The notes: a model not told the origin generated them from the sequence alone. A DNA stretch of 64,000 bases from Pseudomonas cedrina subsp. cedrina (GCF_001983175.1 NZ_MNPW01000009.1:186001-250000), one strand, 5' to 3'; positions 43,325 through 52,536 are shown, numbered from the stretch's first letter. Translations and numbers: made by a program.

Positions 43325-44485
43325 GTGACCACGCTCCCCTACTGGCGCCTCTCCAGCTTCTACCTGTTCTACTTCGCCCTGCTCGGCGCAACCGCGCCGT
43401 TCCTGGCGCTGTACTTCGACCATTTGGGGTTCTCCAGCGCGCGTATCGGCGAACTCGTGGCCATCCCCATGCTGATGCGCTGCGTGGCGCCCAACCTGTG
43501 GGGCTGGCTGGGCGACTACACGGGCCGGCGCCTGGCCATCGTGCGCTTCGGCGCGGTATGCACCCTGGCGAGTTTTTCACTGATTTTTGTCAGCCACACC
43601 TACGCCTGGCTGGCGCTGGTGATGGCGCTGCATGCGTTCTTCTGGCACGCGGTGCTGCCGCAGTTCGAAGTGATCACCCTGGCCCATCTGCAAACACAGA
43701 CCGCGCGCTACAGCCAGGTCCGCCTGTGGGGCTCGATTGGTTTCATCCTCACCGTGGTGATCATGGGGCGCCTGTTCGACTGGCTGAGCCTGGATATCTA
43801 CCCGGTGGTGGTCGTGGTGATCATGGCCGGCATCATCGGCGCCAGCCTGTGGGTACCGAACGCGCAGCCGGCCGTCCAGGGCAATCGCCTGGCGGGCGAA
43901 GGCTTTCTCAAACAATTGCGCAGCCCCGGCGTGCTGGCGTTCTACGCCTGCGTGGCGCTGATGCAAATGAGCCACGGCCCGTACTACACCTTTCTCACCC
44001 TGCACCTTGAGCAACTGGGCTACAGCCGTGGCGTGATCGGCTTGCTGTGGGCGCTGGGGGTGGTGGCCGAGGTGCTGATGTTCCTGGCGATGAGCCGCAT
44101 TCTCGTGCGCTTTTCGGTGCGCCGCGTGCTGCTGGCCAGTTTCCTGCTGGCGGCGCTGCGCTGGTTGCTGCTGGGGGCGTTTGCCGAGTTTTTCTGGGTG
44201 CTGTTGCTGGCGCAGGTGATGCACGCCGCCACGTTCGGTAGCTTCCATGCCGCAGCGATTGCCTTTGTGCAGCGCAGTTTCGGCGACAAACAACAAGGTC
44301 AGGGCCAGGCGCTGTATGCGGCGCTGGCGGGCACTGGCGGTGCGCTGGGCGCGCTGTATTCAGGCTACAGTTGGAACCTGTTGGGGCCGACCCTGACCTT
44401 CAGCATTGCCAGCGTCGCCGCCCTGGCGGCCGCCGTTATCATCGGTTTTCGATTGCACGAGCAGAACCAAGGAACCCTTCAATGA
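43325..44485 (+). CDS. MFS transporter (HcaT/NreB-like)
   Basis: A 386-residue inner-membrane carrier with 12 helices. LSSFYLFYFALLGATAPFLALYFDHLGFS and the loop GWLGDYTGRRLAIVR are typical of the HcaT/MFS_1-like branch. The second half repeats the pattern with FHAAAIAFVQRSF. The start is GTG at 43325, 10 bases after aroC. Substrate is unknown. The next gene overlaps its stop. Confidence 0.88.
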   Translation: MTTLPYWRLSSFYLFYFALLGATAPFLALYFDHLGFSSARIGELVAIPMLMRCVAPNLWGWLGDYTGRRLAIVRFGAVCTLASFSLIFVSHTYAWLALVMALHAFFWHAVLPQFEVITLAHLQTQTARYSQVRLWGSIGFILTVVIMGRLFDWLSLDIYPVVVVVIMAGIIGASLWVPNAQPAVQGNRLAGEGFLKQLRSPGVLAFYACVALMQMSHGPYYTFLTLHLEQLGYSRGVIGLLWALGVVAEVLMFLAMSRILVRFSVRRVLLASFLLAALRWLLLGAFAEFFWVLLLAQVMHAATFGSFHAAAIAFVQRSFGDKQQGQGQALYAALAGTGGALGALYSGYSWNLLGPTLTFSIASVAALAAAVIIGFRLHEQNQGTLQ

Positions 44486-45012
44486 GTTATGTCGCTGTCT
44501 ACTCCGCCGCTGCACCGGACACGCCCAACAAGGTCTTGACCCATTTCGATGACATCGCCGCCACCTTGGCCGAGCATGGTGTGCGCTTTGAGCGCTGGCA
44601 GCCCGGCCCGATTGAGCAGGGCGCCAGCGATGCCGAATTGATCGCGGCATGCCAGGCGCAGATCGACGCGCTTGGCTACAGCTGCGTTGAAGTGCTGCGC
44701 GTGACCGGCGACCCCGCCCAGCAAGCTGAGCTACGCGCCAGTTTCCTGAATGAGCGCCGCTACAGTGAAGACGACGTGCGATTGTTCATTGCAGGCCAAG
44801 GATTGTTCGCCCTGCACATCGACGACTACGTGTATGCCGTGCGTTGTGAGAAAAACGACCTGCTGGTGATTCCGGCCGGTACGGCGCATTGGTTCGATAT
44901 GGGAGAGCACCCGCACTTCGTGGCGTTGCGGCTGTTTGATTCAGCGCAAGGGTGGGTGCCTGCCTTCACAGGTGACGATATTGCCCGGCGCTTTCCGGGT
45001 TTGGACGATTAA
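44482..45012 (+). CDS. Acireductone-dioxygenase-like cupin with degenerate metal site
   Basis: A 176-residue protein whose C-terminal half is unmistakably acireductone dioxygenase: AGQGLFALHIDDYVYAVRCEKNDLLVIPAGTAHWFDMGEHPHFVALRLF. In active enzymes the metal is held by H-x-H-x3-E and a later His. Here the first motif is R92-R-Y94-S-E-D-D98, so both His and the Glu are changed, while His136 remains. The bases (CGC CGC TAC AGT GAA GAC GAC) are clear. It may be inactive, use another metal arrangement, or have a new function. No mtnB or mtnC is adjacent. It overlaps the MFS stop (ATGA). Confidence 0.85.
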   Translation: MSYVAVYSAAAPDTPNKVLTHFDDIAATLAEHGVRFERWQPGPIEQGASDAELIAACQAQIDALGYSCVEVLRVTGDPAQQAELRASFLNERRYSEDDVRLFIAGQGLFALHIDDYVYAVRCEKNDLLVIPAGTAHWFDMGEHPHFVALRLFDSAQGWVPAFTGDDIARRFPGLDD

Positions 45013-45222
45013 TCGCGCGCTATCGGGAGCGTCAATCCCCCTATGTTGGAAGTTGCTGTGGGAAGAAACCTAAACCTCTGTAAGGCCTTGCTGTTTATCG
45101 CAGGGCTTACGCTGGAATACCGTCCGTTATGTAACTCTCTGCGGCCTTAACGTTTATATCGCCTGTCAATAGGAGCAATCCGAAAGGTGATGGAGCGTCA
45201 GCCATTGAAAAGGAGAGAATTG

Positions 45223-45492
45223 ATGCGAGGTCCAGAGGACGCGTTTCTACCATCGTATTCAGTGCCCAATGCGGTCAGACGACGCTTGAGCTTGTCGGGC
45301 AGGCCGCTGACACCGGCAGAGCTTGAGATCCTGCGCTGGGCCTCGGAAGGCAAGACGGTCTGGGAGATCAGCCAGATACGCGCCACGTCCGAAGCCACGG
45401 TAAAATTCCACCTGCGCAATATCTACTGCAAATTGGAGGTCACCAATCGCGTGCAGGCAATGAACGAAGCGGCGCGTCAGGGCCTTTATTGA
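45223..45492 (+). CDS. LuxR-type HTH-only regulator
   Basis: An 89-residue protein consisting of little more than the LuxR/GerE helix-turn-helix: LTPAELEILRWASEGKTVWEISQIRATSEATVKFHLRNIYCKLEVTNRVQAM. There is no receiver or ligand domain. ATG 45223 has AGGAG seven bases upstream; an earlier ATG has poor spacing. No target gene is obvious; it stands alone, ended by a strong terminator. It may interfere with or assist full-length LuxR regulators. Confidence 0.85.
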   Translation: MRGPEDAFLPSYSVPNAVRRRLSLSGRPLTPAELEILRWASEGKTVWEISQIRATSEATVKFHLRNIYCKLEVTNRVQAMNEAARQGLY

Positions 45493-45500
45493 AAGCACGA

Positions 45501-45539
45501 AAAAGGGCCGCGACACTCAACGGTGTCGCGGCCCTTTTC
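45501..45539. terminator. Bidirectional terminator between LuxR-type and DUF3509 genes
   Basis: AAAAGGGCCGCGACAC and GTGTCGCGGCCCTTTTC form a long stem with a six-base loop. T or A runs at both edges let it act for both convergent genes. Confidence 0.92.
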
Positions 45540-45552
45540 GGTGTTGCAGGTG

Positions 45553-45831
45553 TTAAGCCGAATGGTATGTCGGCAGGGCAAAGCGGTTCTGGCTTTGCAG
45601 CATCGAAATTTGCGGCAGATCGCTGGCTTGTTCAGCCAGGTCGCGGCGAATGGCGCTGATAACCCAAGTCAGCTGATCGGCAGTGTGCAACTGCTGGTAA
45701 GAGATCGAGCGCTTAACCTGTTTGCCCTCGCTGTTACGCAGGGTCAACAGGATGCCGCCGTCAGGGCGTGGCTGGGTAGTGACGTCGTAGTTGGAGAATA
45801 CTGAGGCGAATTTATCTTGGATCAGGCTCAT
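45553..45831 (-). CDS. DUF3509 family protein
   Basis: A 92-residue protein, MSLIQDKFASVFSNYDVTTQ at the start, then QPRPDGGILLTLRNSEGKQVKRSISYQQL and VISAIRRDLAEQA. It matches the DUF3509 family, small proteins largely limited to pseudomonads and of unknown function. The start at 45831 has GGAG upstream. The region upstream (45895-45960) is unusually AT-rich, a likely promoter. Confidence 0.82.
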   Translation of the reverse strand: MSLIQDKFASVFSNYDVTTQPRPDGGILLTLRNSEGKQVKRSISYQQLHTADQLTWVISAIRRDLAEQASDLPQISMLQSQNRFALPTYHSA

Positions 45832-46184
45832 GTCTATCAGCTCCATTGGCTCAAGTTGGCAAGCATGGAGTGATAGGTGCAGTGATTGTGCCAGCTTGTG
45901 ATTTATAAAAATTACCTTATAAATCAAGAGTTTAAAAAATTATCGGATTTTCGATTTCGTGCAATTTGCATGAAGGGCCATCATGCATCCTGCATTTTGC
46001 GTTGTTCGTCCTGGCTGGACGGTCGCGCGCTTACTGCTAAAGACTGTCTTTTCGTCGCTAAATTCCCTCCGGCGGCGGTCGCTCATCGGGATACAAAACT
46101 TTTCAAATCCCGCGTGTACAGCTGAAGAGGGGCTGACGTACTTTCCTGCAAGGTTTTAAGAAGAATAAGAAAAAGGACGTTCCC

Positions 46185-48011
46185 ATGAACCGCTCGCCAA
46201 ACGACATGATCACCTGGAGCAAGATGCTGCGTAAGGTGCCTGCCATTGTGCGCGCCCTGCCGCGCGTCGTGCGCGGCATGCGTGCCGCCACTGTCACCGA
46301 TCCCCGGCAGCCCTGCGGCCTGGGCTGGCATTTCGAGCAGGCGGCCTTGCGTAACCCGGATGGCACGGCGTTGTTGTACGCCGACCGCGTGCTCAGCTAC
46401 AACGAAGTGAACCAACACGCCAACCGTATCGCCCATCACCTGCAGGCCCAGGGCATTTGCAAGGGTGACGTGGTGGCGATGTTTGTCGAGAACCGTCCCG
46501 AATTGCTGCTGAACGTGCTGGCCGTGGCCAAGCTGGGCGGCGTCTGCGCCATGCTCAATACGGCCCAAACCCAGGCGGCACTGGTGCACAGCTTGAAGCT
46601 GGTGAGCCCGGTGGCGATTGTGGTAGGGGAGGAATTGGTGGCCGCCTATGAAGCGGTGCGTAGCCAGGTGGCGCTCGAGGCGCAACGCACCTGGTTTGTC
46701 GCCGAGCAACAGGGCAGTGCGTTGCCCGAAGGTTACATCGACCTGATGGCCGCCAGCGTCGAAAGCCCGGCGGACAACCCGGCCAGCACCGCGCAGGTGT
46801 TCTTCAACGACCCTTGCTTCTATATCTACACCTCCGGCACCACGGGCTTGCCCAAGGCCGGCGTCATGAAACACGGTCGCTGGACCAAGACCGCTGTCAG
46901 CTTCGGCAACATCGCCCTGGACATGGGCCCGGATGACGTCCTCTATTGCACGCTGCCGCTGTACCACGCCACCGGCCTGTGTGTGTGCTGGGGCTCGGCA
47001 ATTGTCGGGGCGTCGGGGTTTGCCATCCGCCGAAAATTCAGTGCCAGCCAGTTCTGGGACGATGCCCGCAGGTTCAAGGCGACCACCCTCGGCTACGTCG
47101 GTGAGTTGTGCCGTTACCTGCTCGACCAGCCCACCAGTACGAACGACCGTGACAACCGCGTGACCAAGATGGTCGGTAATGGCCTGCGTCCTGGCGTGTG
47201 GGCGCAGTTCAAGCAACGCTATGGCGTGGATCATGTCTGCGAGCTGTACGCCGCCAGCGACGGCAATATCGGTTTTACCAACGTACTCAATTTCGACAAC
47301 ACCATCGGCTTTTGCCTGCAGCGTTGGGCGCTGGTCGACTACGCCCATGACAGCGGCGAACCGCTGCGTGGCAACGATGGCTTCATGCACAAGGTGCACA
47401 CCGGCGGGCAGGGTTTGTTGTTGGCCCGGATCGATGAAAAATCACCCTTTGATGGCTACACCGACCCCGAAAAGAACCGCCAGGTGATCCTCGCCGACGT
47501 GTTCGAGAAGGGCGATCGCTACTTCAATACCGGCGATCTGGTGCGCAGCATCGGCTTCGGCCATGCGCAATTTGTCGACCGCCTGGGCGATACCTACCGC
47601 TGGAAGGGCGAAAACGTCTCCACTACCGAAGTAGAGAACGTCCTGCTGCAACATCCGCAAATTGCCGAAGTCGTGGCCTATGGCGTGGAAATCGACAACA
47701 CCAACGGCCGTGCCGGCATGGTCGCCATCACCCCGAGCGAGTCCCTGGCCGCCCTGGACATGCGCGAGCTGCTGCAGTTCGCCCATGGCCAGCTGCCTCA
47801 CTATGCGGTGCCGTTGTTCCTGCGGATCAAAGTGAAGATGGAAACCACTGGCACCTTCAAATACCAGAAGGTGCGGCTCAAGGAAGAGGCGTTCGACCCG
47901 GACAAGGCGGGCGATGATCCGGTCTACGCCTGGCTGCCGGGTTCGGACTGCTATGTGCCCGTGACGGGGCAATTGCTCGCGCAGATTCAAGGCGGGCAGT
48001 TGCGCTATTGA
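46185..48011 (+). CDS. Long-chain acyl-CoA synthetase, fatty-acid-transport-protein type
   Basis: A 608-residue adenylate-forming enzyme. YIYTSGTTGLPKAGVMKH is the AMP/ATP signature, ELYAASDGNIGFTN the middle motif and YFNTGDLVRSIGFGHAQFVDRLGDTYRWKGENVSTTEVE the adenylate and hinge motifs. It is of the very-long-chain/FATP branch rather than classical FadD, and begins with a hydrophobic basic helix that may bind membrane. It activates fatty acids with CoA. AAAAAGGACG precedes the ATG. The 256-base upstream gap is AT-rich. Confidence 0.92.
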   Translation: MNRSPNDMITWSKMLRKVPAIVRALPRVVRGMRAATVTDPRQPCGLGWHFEQAALRNPDGTALLYADRVLSYNEVNQHANRIAHHLQAQGICKGDVVAMFVENRPELLLNVLAVAKLGGVCAMLNTAQTQAALVHSLKLVSPVAIVVGEELVAAYEAVRSQVALEAQRTWFVAEQQGSALPEGYIDLMAASVESPADNPASTAQVFFNDPCFYIYTSGTTGLPKAGVMKHGRWTKTAVSFGNIALDMGPDDVLYCTLPLYHATGLCVCWGSAIVGASGFAIRRKFSASQFWDDARRFKATTLGYVGELCRYLLDQPTSTNDRDNRVTKMVGNGLRPGVWAQFKQRYGVDHVCELYAASDGNIGFTNVLNFDNTIGFCLQRWALVDYAHDSGEPLRGNDGFMHKVHTGGQGLLLARIDEKSPFDGYTDPEKNRQVILADVFEKGDRYFNTGDLVRSIGFGHAQFVDRLGDTYRWKGENVSTTEVENVLLQHPQIAEVVAYGVEIDNTNGRAGMVAITPSESLAALDMRELLQFAHGQLPHYAVPLFLRIKVKMETTGTFKYQKVRLKEEAFDPDKAGDDPVYAWLPGSDCYVPVTGQLLAQIQGGQLRY

Positions 48012-48106
48012 TTCTGCCTATGGCGGTTTTTCACAAAAAAACCATGACAGGTGGGAACTCCCTCGCGACACTGGCGCCTATCCAGTACTTGCACAAGGAG
48101 CCTCAC

Positions 48107-48622
48107 ATGTCAGACCAAGCCAAACAAATGACCGATGACGAAGCCGCCGAATTTGCCGAGCAGGTCTTCGACGTGGCCCGCAAAGGCGACGCTGCCATGC
48201 TTGCCGCACTGCTGGCGAAGGGTTTGCCGGCCAATTTTCGCAACCATAACGGCGACACCCTGCTGATGCTCGCGGCCTACCACGGCCATGTCGAGGCGGT
48301 GAAAGTGCTGCTGGAGTTCAAGGCCGACCCGCTGATTGCCAACGACAAGAACCAGTTGCCCATCGCCGGCGCGGCGTTCAAGGGCAACCTGCCGGTGGTC
48401 AAGGCGCTGATCGAAGGCGGCACGCCGATCGAAGCCGCGTCCTCCGATGGCCGCACCGCATTGATGATGGCGGCGATGTTCAACCGCGTGGAGATGGTCG
48501 ATTACCTGCTCGGCCAGGGCGCCAACCCCAAGGCTACCGATGCCCAGGGCGCCACTGCATTGGCGGCGGCGCAGACCATGGGCGCAGTGGATACGGCGGC
48601 GCGGTTGCAGAAACTGGTGTAG
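48107..48622 (+). CDS. Ankyrin repeat protein
   Basis: A 171-residue protein with four to five ankyrin repeats (NGDTLLMLAAYHGHVEAVKVLLEFKAD, DGRTALMMAAMFNRVEMVDYLLGQGAN) after an acidic helical start. CAAGGAG precedes the ATG. Pseudomonas AnkB is a periplasmic partner of catalase KatB, but this protein shows no signal peptide and no catalase is nearby, so its partner is unknown. Confidence 0.9.
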   Translation: MSDQAKQMTDDEAAEFAEQVFDVARKGDAAMLAALLAKGLPANFRNHNGDTLLMLAAYHGHVEAVKVLLEFKADPLIANDKNQLPIAGAAFKGNLPVVKALIEGGTPIEAASSDGRTALMMAAMFNRVEMVDYLLGQGANPKATDAQGATALAAAQTMGAVDTAARLQKLV

Positions 48623-48664
48623 GCTACGCGCCCTTAAAAACCCGCCCGCCACAGGACCACGCCC

Positions 48665-49195
48665 ATGAAAACCGCCCTCGTCGAACTCATCAGCAAAATC
48701 AGCGCCGGCGTCATGGGCGATGACGAAGTGGCGCGTATCGCCGATGAAGCGGCGCAGGCCTATGCGGATCCTGCGGCGTTCCTGGCGGCCAACCCGGACA
48801 TCAACTACGACGACACCTTCCCGATTGCGCTGGGCGAATGGATCGTGGTTGGCAGCCTGCCGGACACCGTGCTGTTCCAGGCCGACACCTACGGCGATCT
48901 GTTCGCGCAGATCGTCGCGTCGTTCGGGCCGGGTGTCGCGTTCAACCTCAAGCCCAAGCAATTGGCCAAGACCGACCCCCTCACCGCACTGAACCGCATC
49001 CAGATCCAGATGAGCGCCCTCAGCGCGCAAGACGGCGGCTACGTGCTGCTCGACTTCAGCCAACCGCTGGATGACGAGATCCAGGCTGTGCTGGTCTATG
49101 GCAACGACGTGCCGCGCGTGCTGGCGTTGTGCGCCGAAGTCGGCATCAAGGGCGAGCCGTCCCTGGAAGCGCTGAAGATCGCCGTCCACGTCTGA
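48665..49195 (+). CDS. Conserved hypothetical protein, 176 residues
   Basis: A soluble acidic protein (MKTALVELISKISAGVMGDDEVARI) with mixed alpha/beta composition and no membrane segment or signal peptide. A segment GGYVLLDFSQPLDDEIQAVLVYGNDVPRVLALC looks like a strand-helix core. It lies 42 bases after the ankyrin gene on the same strand and may be cotranscribed. I do not recognise the family. Confidence 0.75.
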   Translation: MKTALVELISKISAGVMGDDEVARIADEAAQAYADPAAFLAANPDINYDDTFPIALGEWIVVGSLPDTVLFQADTYGDLFAQIVASFGPGVAFNLKPKQLAKTDPLTALNRIQIQMSALSAQDGGYVLLDFSQPLDDEIQAVLVYGNDVPRVLALCAEVGIKGEPSLEALKIAVHV

Positions 49196-49262
49196 AATAA
49201 TACGGAACCCCTGCCAGGGCTGACTATCCTACAAGTGCATGCCCTCACTTAGGAGCGACACC

Positions 49263-49454
49263 ATGGGTTCCACTTTTAATGGCTTGGTCGGGCTGATCAT
49301 CCTGGCGCTGGATATCTGGGCGATCATCAACGTCTTCAAAAGCGGCGCGAGCACAGGCGCCAAGGTGCTCTGGATCCTGCTGATCCTGCTGCTGCCGGTG
49401 CTGGGCTTGATCATCTGGGCGATTGCCGGGCCGCGGGGCAACGTGCGGATCTGA
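49263..49454 (+). CDS. PLDc_N-type small membrane protein
   Basis: A 63-residue protein with two helices: FNGLVGLIILALDIWAIINVFKSG and KVLWILLILLLPVLGLIIWAIAGPRG. The layout and the final PxxGxxxWxxxGPR pattern match the phospholipase-D-N-terminal small proteins. AGGAG lies seven bases before the ATG. Function is unknown. Confidence 0.85.
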   Translation: MGSTFNGLVGLIILALDIWAIINVFKSGASTGAKVLWILLILLLPVLGLIIWAIAGPRGNVRI

Positions 49455-49798
49455 TTGCACTTCACTTTGAAGTGCGCTGAATAAATGTGGGAGCGGGCTT
49501 GCTCCCACATTTGTTTTAGGTGCGGTTTGAAATTTGTATCGAAATATTCGCTGCACGGAATTTTCACACAGCATTTCGGACAATTCCCTTCGCTTCGCTT
49601 CCCTGTAGGACGCCTCTGTCACTTGCCGGGGAAAAGCGTGAAAAGCACGGTTTTTCCTCAGTAATCAATAGCGTTGATGGCATTGATCGGGCACCATTTG
49701 CGCCAACGCGCTAGCCCCCCGTTCCTACACGCTTGGGCGTGGGCAGGATGCCGCTGCAATATTTCGCAACTTAAACTTCCAATGGGTCCTAAAACGAC
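49455..49798. other. Gene-free interval upstream of the LTA-synthase-like gene
   Basis: A terminator-like REP hairpin is at 49483-49517. The rest carries no convincing gene: frames are short and lack ribosome sites. TTCGCAACTTAAACTTCCAATGGG near 49765-49790 is the likely leader of the next gene. Confidence 0.5.
49483..49517 (+). terminator. REP-derived hairpin terminator
   Basis: AAATGTGGGAG, loop CGGGCTTG, CTCCCACATTT then TGTTTT. It looks like a single REP half turned into a terminator 28 bases after the small membrane protein gene. Confidence 0.75.
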
Positions 49799-51886
49799 AT
49801 GGCAAACCCGGATGCCCTGAATCAGCAGCGTGCTTCAAATCGCCTGCTGCAACCGACCGTCAAATCCCATCTGGCGTACACGCTGCTTTGCGCGCTGGTC
49901 ATGATGGTGATGTTTTCCCTGCTGCGCCTGGCGCTGCTGGTCTACAACCGCGAAATGATCCTCGATACGCCGGCCTCGACCTTCCTTGAAGCGTTCGGCA
50001 ACGGCCTGCGCCTGGACTTGCGCCTGGTGGTGTACCTGGTCATTCCGTTGCTGCTGGCACTGTTCAGCGTACGGGCGATGGCCGCCCGCGGGTTCTTCCG
50101 TTTGTGGTTGACCGTTGTGTCCAGCATCGCGCTGTTCCTGGGCTTGATGGAAATGGACTTCTACCGCGAATTCCACCAGCGCCTCAACGGCCTGGTATTC
50201 CAGTACGTGAAGGAAGACCCGAAAACCGTGATGAGCATGCTCTGGTACGGTTTCCCGGTGGTGCGCTATCTGCTGGCCTGGGCCGTGGGCACGCTGCTCC
50301 TGAGCATCGCGTTCAAGGGCGCCGACCGTGCGACGCGCCCACGCGGCCCGTTCAGCGGTGGCAGCATCGGCACGCGCCCGGTGGCACCGTGGTACATGCG
50401 TAGCGCGGTGTTCGTGGTGTGCCTGTTGATCGCCGTGGTCGCCGCGCGTGGCACCCTGCGCCAGGGCCCGCCGCTGCGTTGGGGTGATGTCTACACCACC
50501 GATTCGAACTTCGCCAACCAGCTGGGCCTCAACGGCACCTTGTCGTTGGTCGGCGCGGCCAAGGCACGTTTCTCCGAGCACCGCGACAACACCTGGAAAG
50601 CCACGCTGGAACAACCGCTGGCGACCCAGACCGTGCGTGACATGCTGGTATTGCCGACGGAAAAACTGGTCGATACCGACACCGCCGCCGTGCGCCGCGA
50701 GTTCACGCCACCGGCAGAGAAAACCCTGCCGATCAAAAACGTCGTCGTGATCCTGATGGAAAGCTTTGCCGGGCACTCGGTGGGCGCCCTCGGTCGCCCG
50801 GGAAACATCACGCCGTACTTCGACAAACTGTCCAAGGAAGGCCTGCTGTTCGACCGTTTCTTTTCCAACGGCACCCACACGCACCAAGGGATGTTCGCCA
50901 CCATGGCGTGTTTCCCGAACCTGCCGGCGTTCGAATACCTGATGCAGACGCCGGAAGGCAGCCACAAGCTGTCGGGCCTGCCGCAGTTGCTCAGCGCACG
51001 CAAGTTTGACGATGTGTATGTCTACAACGGCGACTTCGCCTGGGACAACCAGTCCGGGTTCTTCAGCAACCAGGGCATGACCAACTTCATCGGTCGCAAC
51101 GACTTCGTCGACCCGGTGTTCTCCGACCCGACGTGGGGCGTTTCGGACCAGGACATGTTCAACCGTGGCCTGCAGGAGCTCAAGGCCCGTGAAGGCGGCA
51201 AACCGTTCTACGCCTTGCTGCAAACCCTGTCCAACCACACGCCGTATGCCTTGCCGACGCCATTGCCGGTAGAGAAGGTCACGGGCCGTGGCAGCCTGGA
51301 CGAGCATTTGACCGCGATGCGCTATTCCGACTGGGCCCTGGGCCAGTTCTTTGAAAAGGCCCGCAAGGAGCCGTATTTCAAGGAAACCCTGTTCGTGATC
51401 GTCGGCGACCACGGCTTTGGCAACGAGCAGCAGATCACCGAGATGGACCTGGGCCGCTTCAACGTACCGATGTTGATGATCGCACCAGGCATGCAAGAGA
51501 AGTTCGGCGAGCGTGACCACACCGTCGGCACCCAGATCGACATCGTACCGACCATCATGGGCCGCCTGGGTGGCGAAACCCTGCACCAGTGCTGGGGCCG
51601 CGACCTGCTGAACCTGCCGGAAGGCGACAAGGGTTTTGGTGTGATCAAGCCGTCGGGCAGCGATCAGACGGTGGCGTTGGTCACCGGCGATCGCATCCTG
51701 GTATTGCCCAAGGAAATGCCGCCCAAGCTTTGGCAATACGAGCTGGGTGCCAATCCGAGCGGCAAGGTGATTGCGGAGTCGCCGGACGAAGGTGCACTAA
51801 GACAGAAGCTTGAGTCGTTCCTGCAAACAGCGACCAAGAGCTTGTTGGATAACACCGCCGGCGTGGTTGACGGCAAGCCGGACTAA
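49799..51886 (+). CDS. LTA-synthase family phosphoglycerol transferase
   Basis: A 695-residue inner-membrane enzyme. Four to five N-terminal helices are followed by a large periplasmic sulfatase/alkaline-phosphatase-fold domain. NVVVILMESFAGHSVGAL holds a metal Glu, FFSNGTHTHQGMFATMACFPN the likely nucleophile region, and FVIVGDHGFGN and QIDIVPTIMG the metal His/Asp motifs. Relatives make lipoteichoic acid in Gram-positives, or transfer phosphoglycerol to periplasmic glucans (OpgB) in Gram-negatives. The latter type of role is more likely here but is not shown. It ends at a strong terminator. Confidence 0.88.
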   Translation: MANPDALNQQRASNRLLQPTVKSHLAYTLLCALVMMVMFSLLRLALLVYNREMILDTPASTFLEAFGNGLRLDLRLVVYLVIPLLLALFSVRAMAARGFFRLWLTVVSSIALFLGLMEMDFYREFHQRLNGLVFQYVKEDPKTVMSMLWYGFPVVRYLLAWAVGTLLLSIAFKGADRATRPRGPFSGGSIGTRPVAPWYMRSAVFVVCLLIAVVAARGTLRQGPPLRWGDVYTTDSNFANQLGLNGTLSLVGAAKARFSEHRDNTWKATLEQPLATQTVRDMLVLPTEKLVDTDTAAVRREFTPPAEKTLPIKNVVVILMESFAGHSVGALGRPGNITPYFDKLSKEGLLFDRFFSNGTHTHQGMFATMACFPNLPAFEYLMQTPEGSHKLSGLPQLLSARKFDDVYVYNGDFAWDNQSGFFSNQGMTNFIGRNDFVDPVFSDPTWGVSDQDMFNRGLQELKAREGGKPFYALLQTLSNHTPYALPTPLPVEKVTGRGSLDEHLTAMRYSDWALGQFFEKARKEPYFKETLFVIVGDHGFGNEQQITEMDLGRFNVPMLMIAPGMQEKFGERDHTVGTQIDIVPTIMGRLGGETLHQCWGRDLLNLPEGDKGFGVIKPSGSDQTVALVTGDRILVLPKEMPPKLWQYELGANPSGKVIAESPDEGALRQKLESFLQTATKSLLDNTAGVVDGKPD

Positions 51887-51900
51887 TTGACCGGCAATAA

Positions 51901-51932
51901 AAAAGAGGCCTTTTTCAAGGCCTCTTTTTTTT
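51901..51932 (+). terminator. Rho-independent terminator
   Basis: AAAAGAGGCC, loop TTTTTCAA, GGCCTCTTTT and further T, 15 bases after the phosphoglycerol transferase stop. Confidence 0.92.
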
Positions 51933-51943
51933 GCTCTTTTTAC

Positions 51944-52043
51944 TGTAGGAGCGAGCTTGCTCGCGAAGAACTCGCCGGCACCGCATTTATCCAGCCTGAA
52001 CGCGTTATCGTTGACGTTTTTCGCGAGCAAGCTCGCTCCTACA
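51944..52043. repeat. REPIN, GTAGGAGCGAGC subtype
   Basis: Arms TGTAGGAGCGAGCTTGCTCG and its complement surround a loop that shares TGAACGCGTTATC with the copy at 19904; both are exactly 100 bp. This one lies between a terminator and the DUF3309 gene. Confidence 0.88.
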
Positions 52044-52054
52044 GAGGGCGGCGT

Positions 52055-52207
52055 TTATATCTTGCCGAGCAACAACAACACCAGCAGTACCACCAACACG
52101 ACACCCAGAATACCCGACGGGCCATAACCCCAGTTACGCGAGTGTGGGAATACTGGCAGACCACCGACCAGCAGGAGGATCAAGATAATGATCAGGATGA
52201 GGCTCAT
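52055..52207 (-). CDS. DUF3309 small membrane protein
   Basis: A 50-residue protein, MSLILIIILILLLVGGLPVF at the start, then PHSRNWGYGPSGILGVVLVVLLVLLLLGKI. Two hydrophobic helices flank a conserved HSRNWGYGPSG loop, the DUF3309 pattern found in many proteobacteria, often near stress genes. AAGGAAG lies eight bases before the ATG. It is complete, with a TAA stop. Function is unknown. Confidence 0.88.
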   Translation of the reverse strand: MSLILIIILILLLVGGLPVFPHSRNWGYGPSGILGVVLVVLLVLLLLGKI

Positions 52208-52536
52208 GGTTTTTCTTCCTTATTGGCTTTCTGCAAAGACCGGTTTATTCAGCAATAGGCCCGACAGCTTGAACGGACGCCTTAACAACTCCGACTCATG
52301 CGCTTCACGAAAAATTCAGTATTTTTTTAAAGCATTTCGCGCACTTGCCTATTTCTTTTAATACGTTCGCAAATACGCCTCGTTAGTTGAAAAAAAGTGA
52401 ACTTAGGCTATACGCAACGCTGCAACCCGGCCGACGGTTTGCCAGGGGCATTCATCACTCTGATGGTGGATGGGGTCAGTAACAACCTTCGCTACACTGG
52501 CGTTCACTTCCTCCGTGAACCACAAGGCTACTTCCT
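52208..52536. other. Gene-free interval between DUF3309 and SDR genes, possible promoter
   Basis: TTGAAA (52387-52392) and TATACG (52409-52414), 16 bases apart, could be a sigma-70 promoter for the SDR gene. The segment 52310-52400 is AT-rich. I see no other gene or RNA in it. Confidence 0.4.

Noticed and set aside
49520..49714. 64-codon frame upstream of the phosphoglycerol transferase
   Set aside because: No ribosome site, no recognisable features, and it begins in sequence matching the terminator surroundings.
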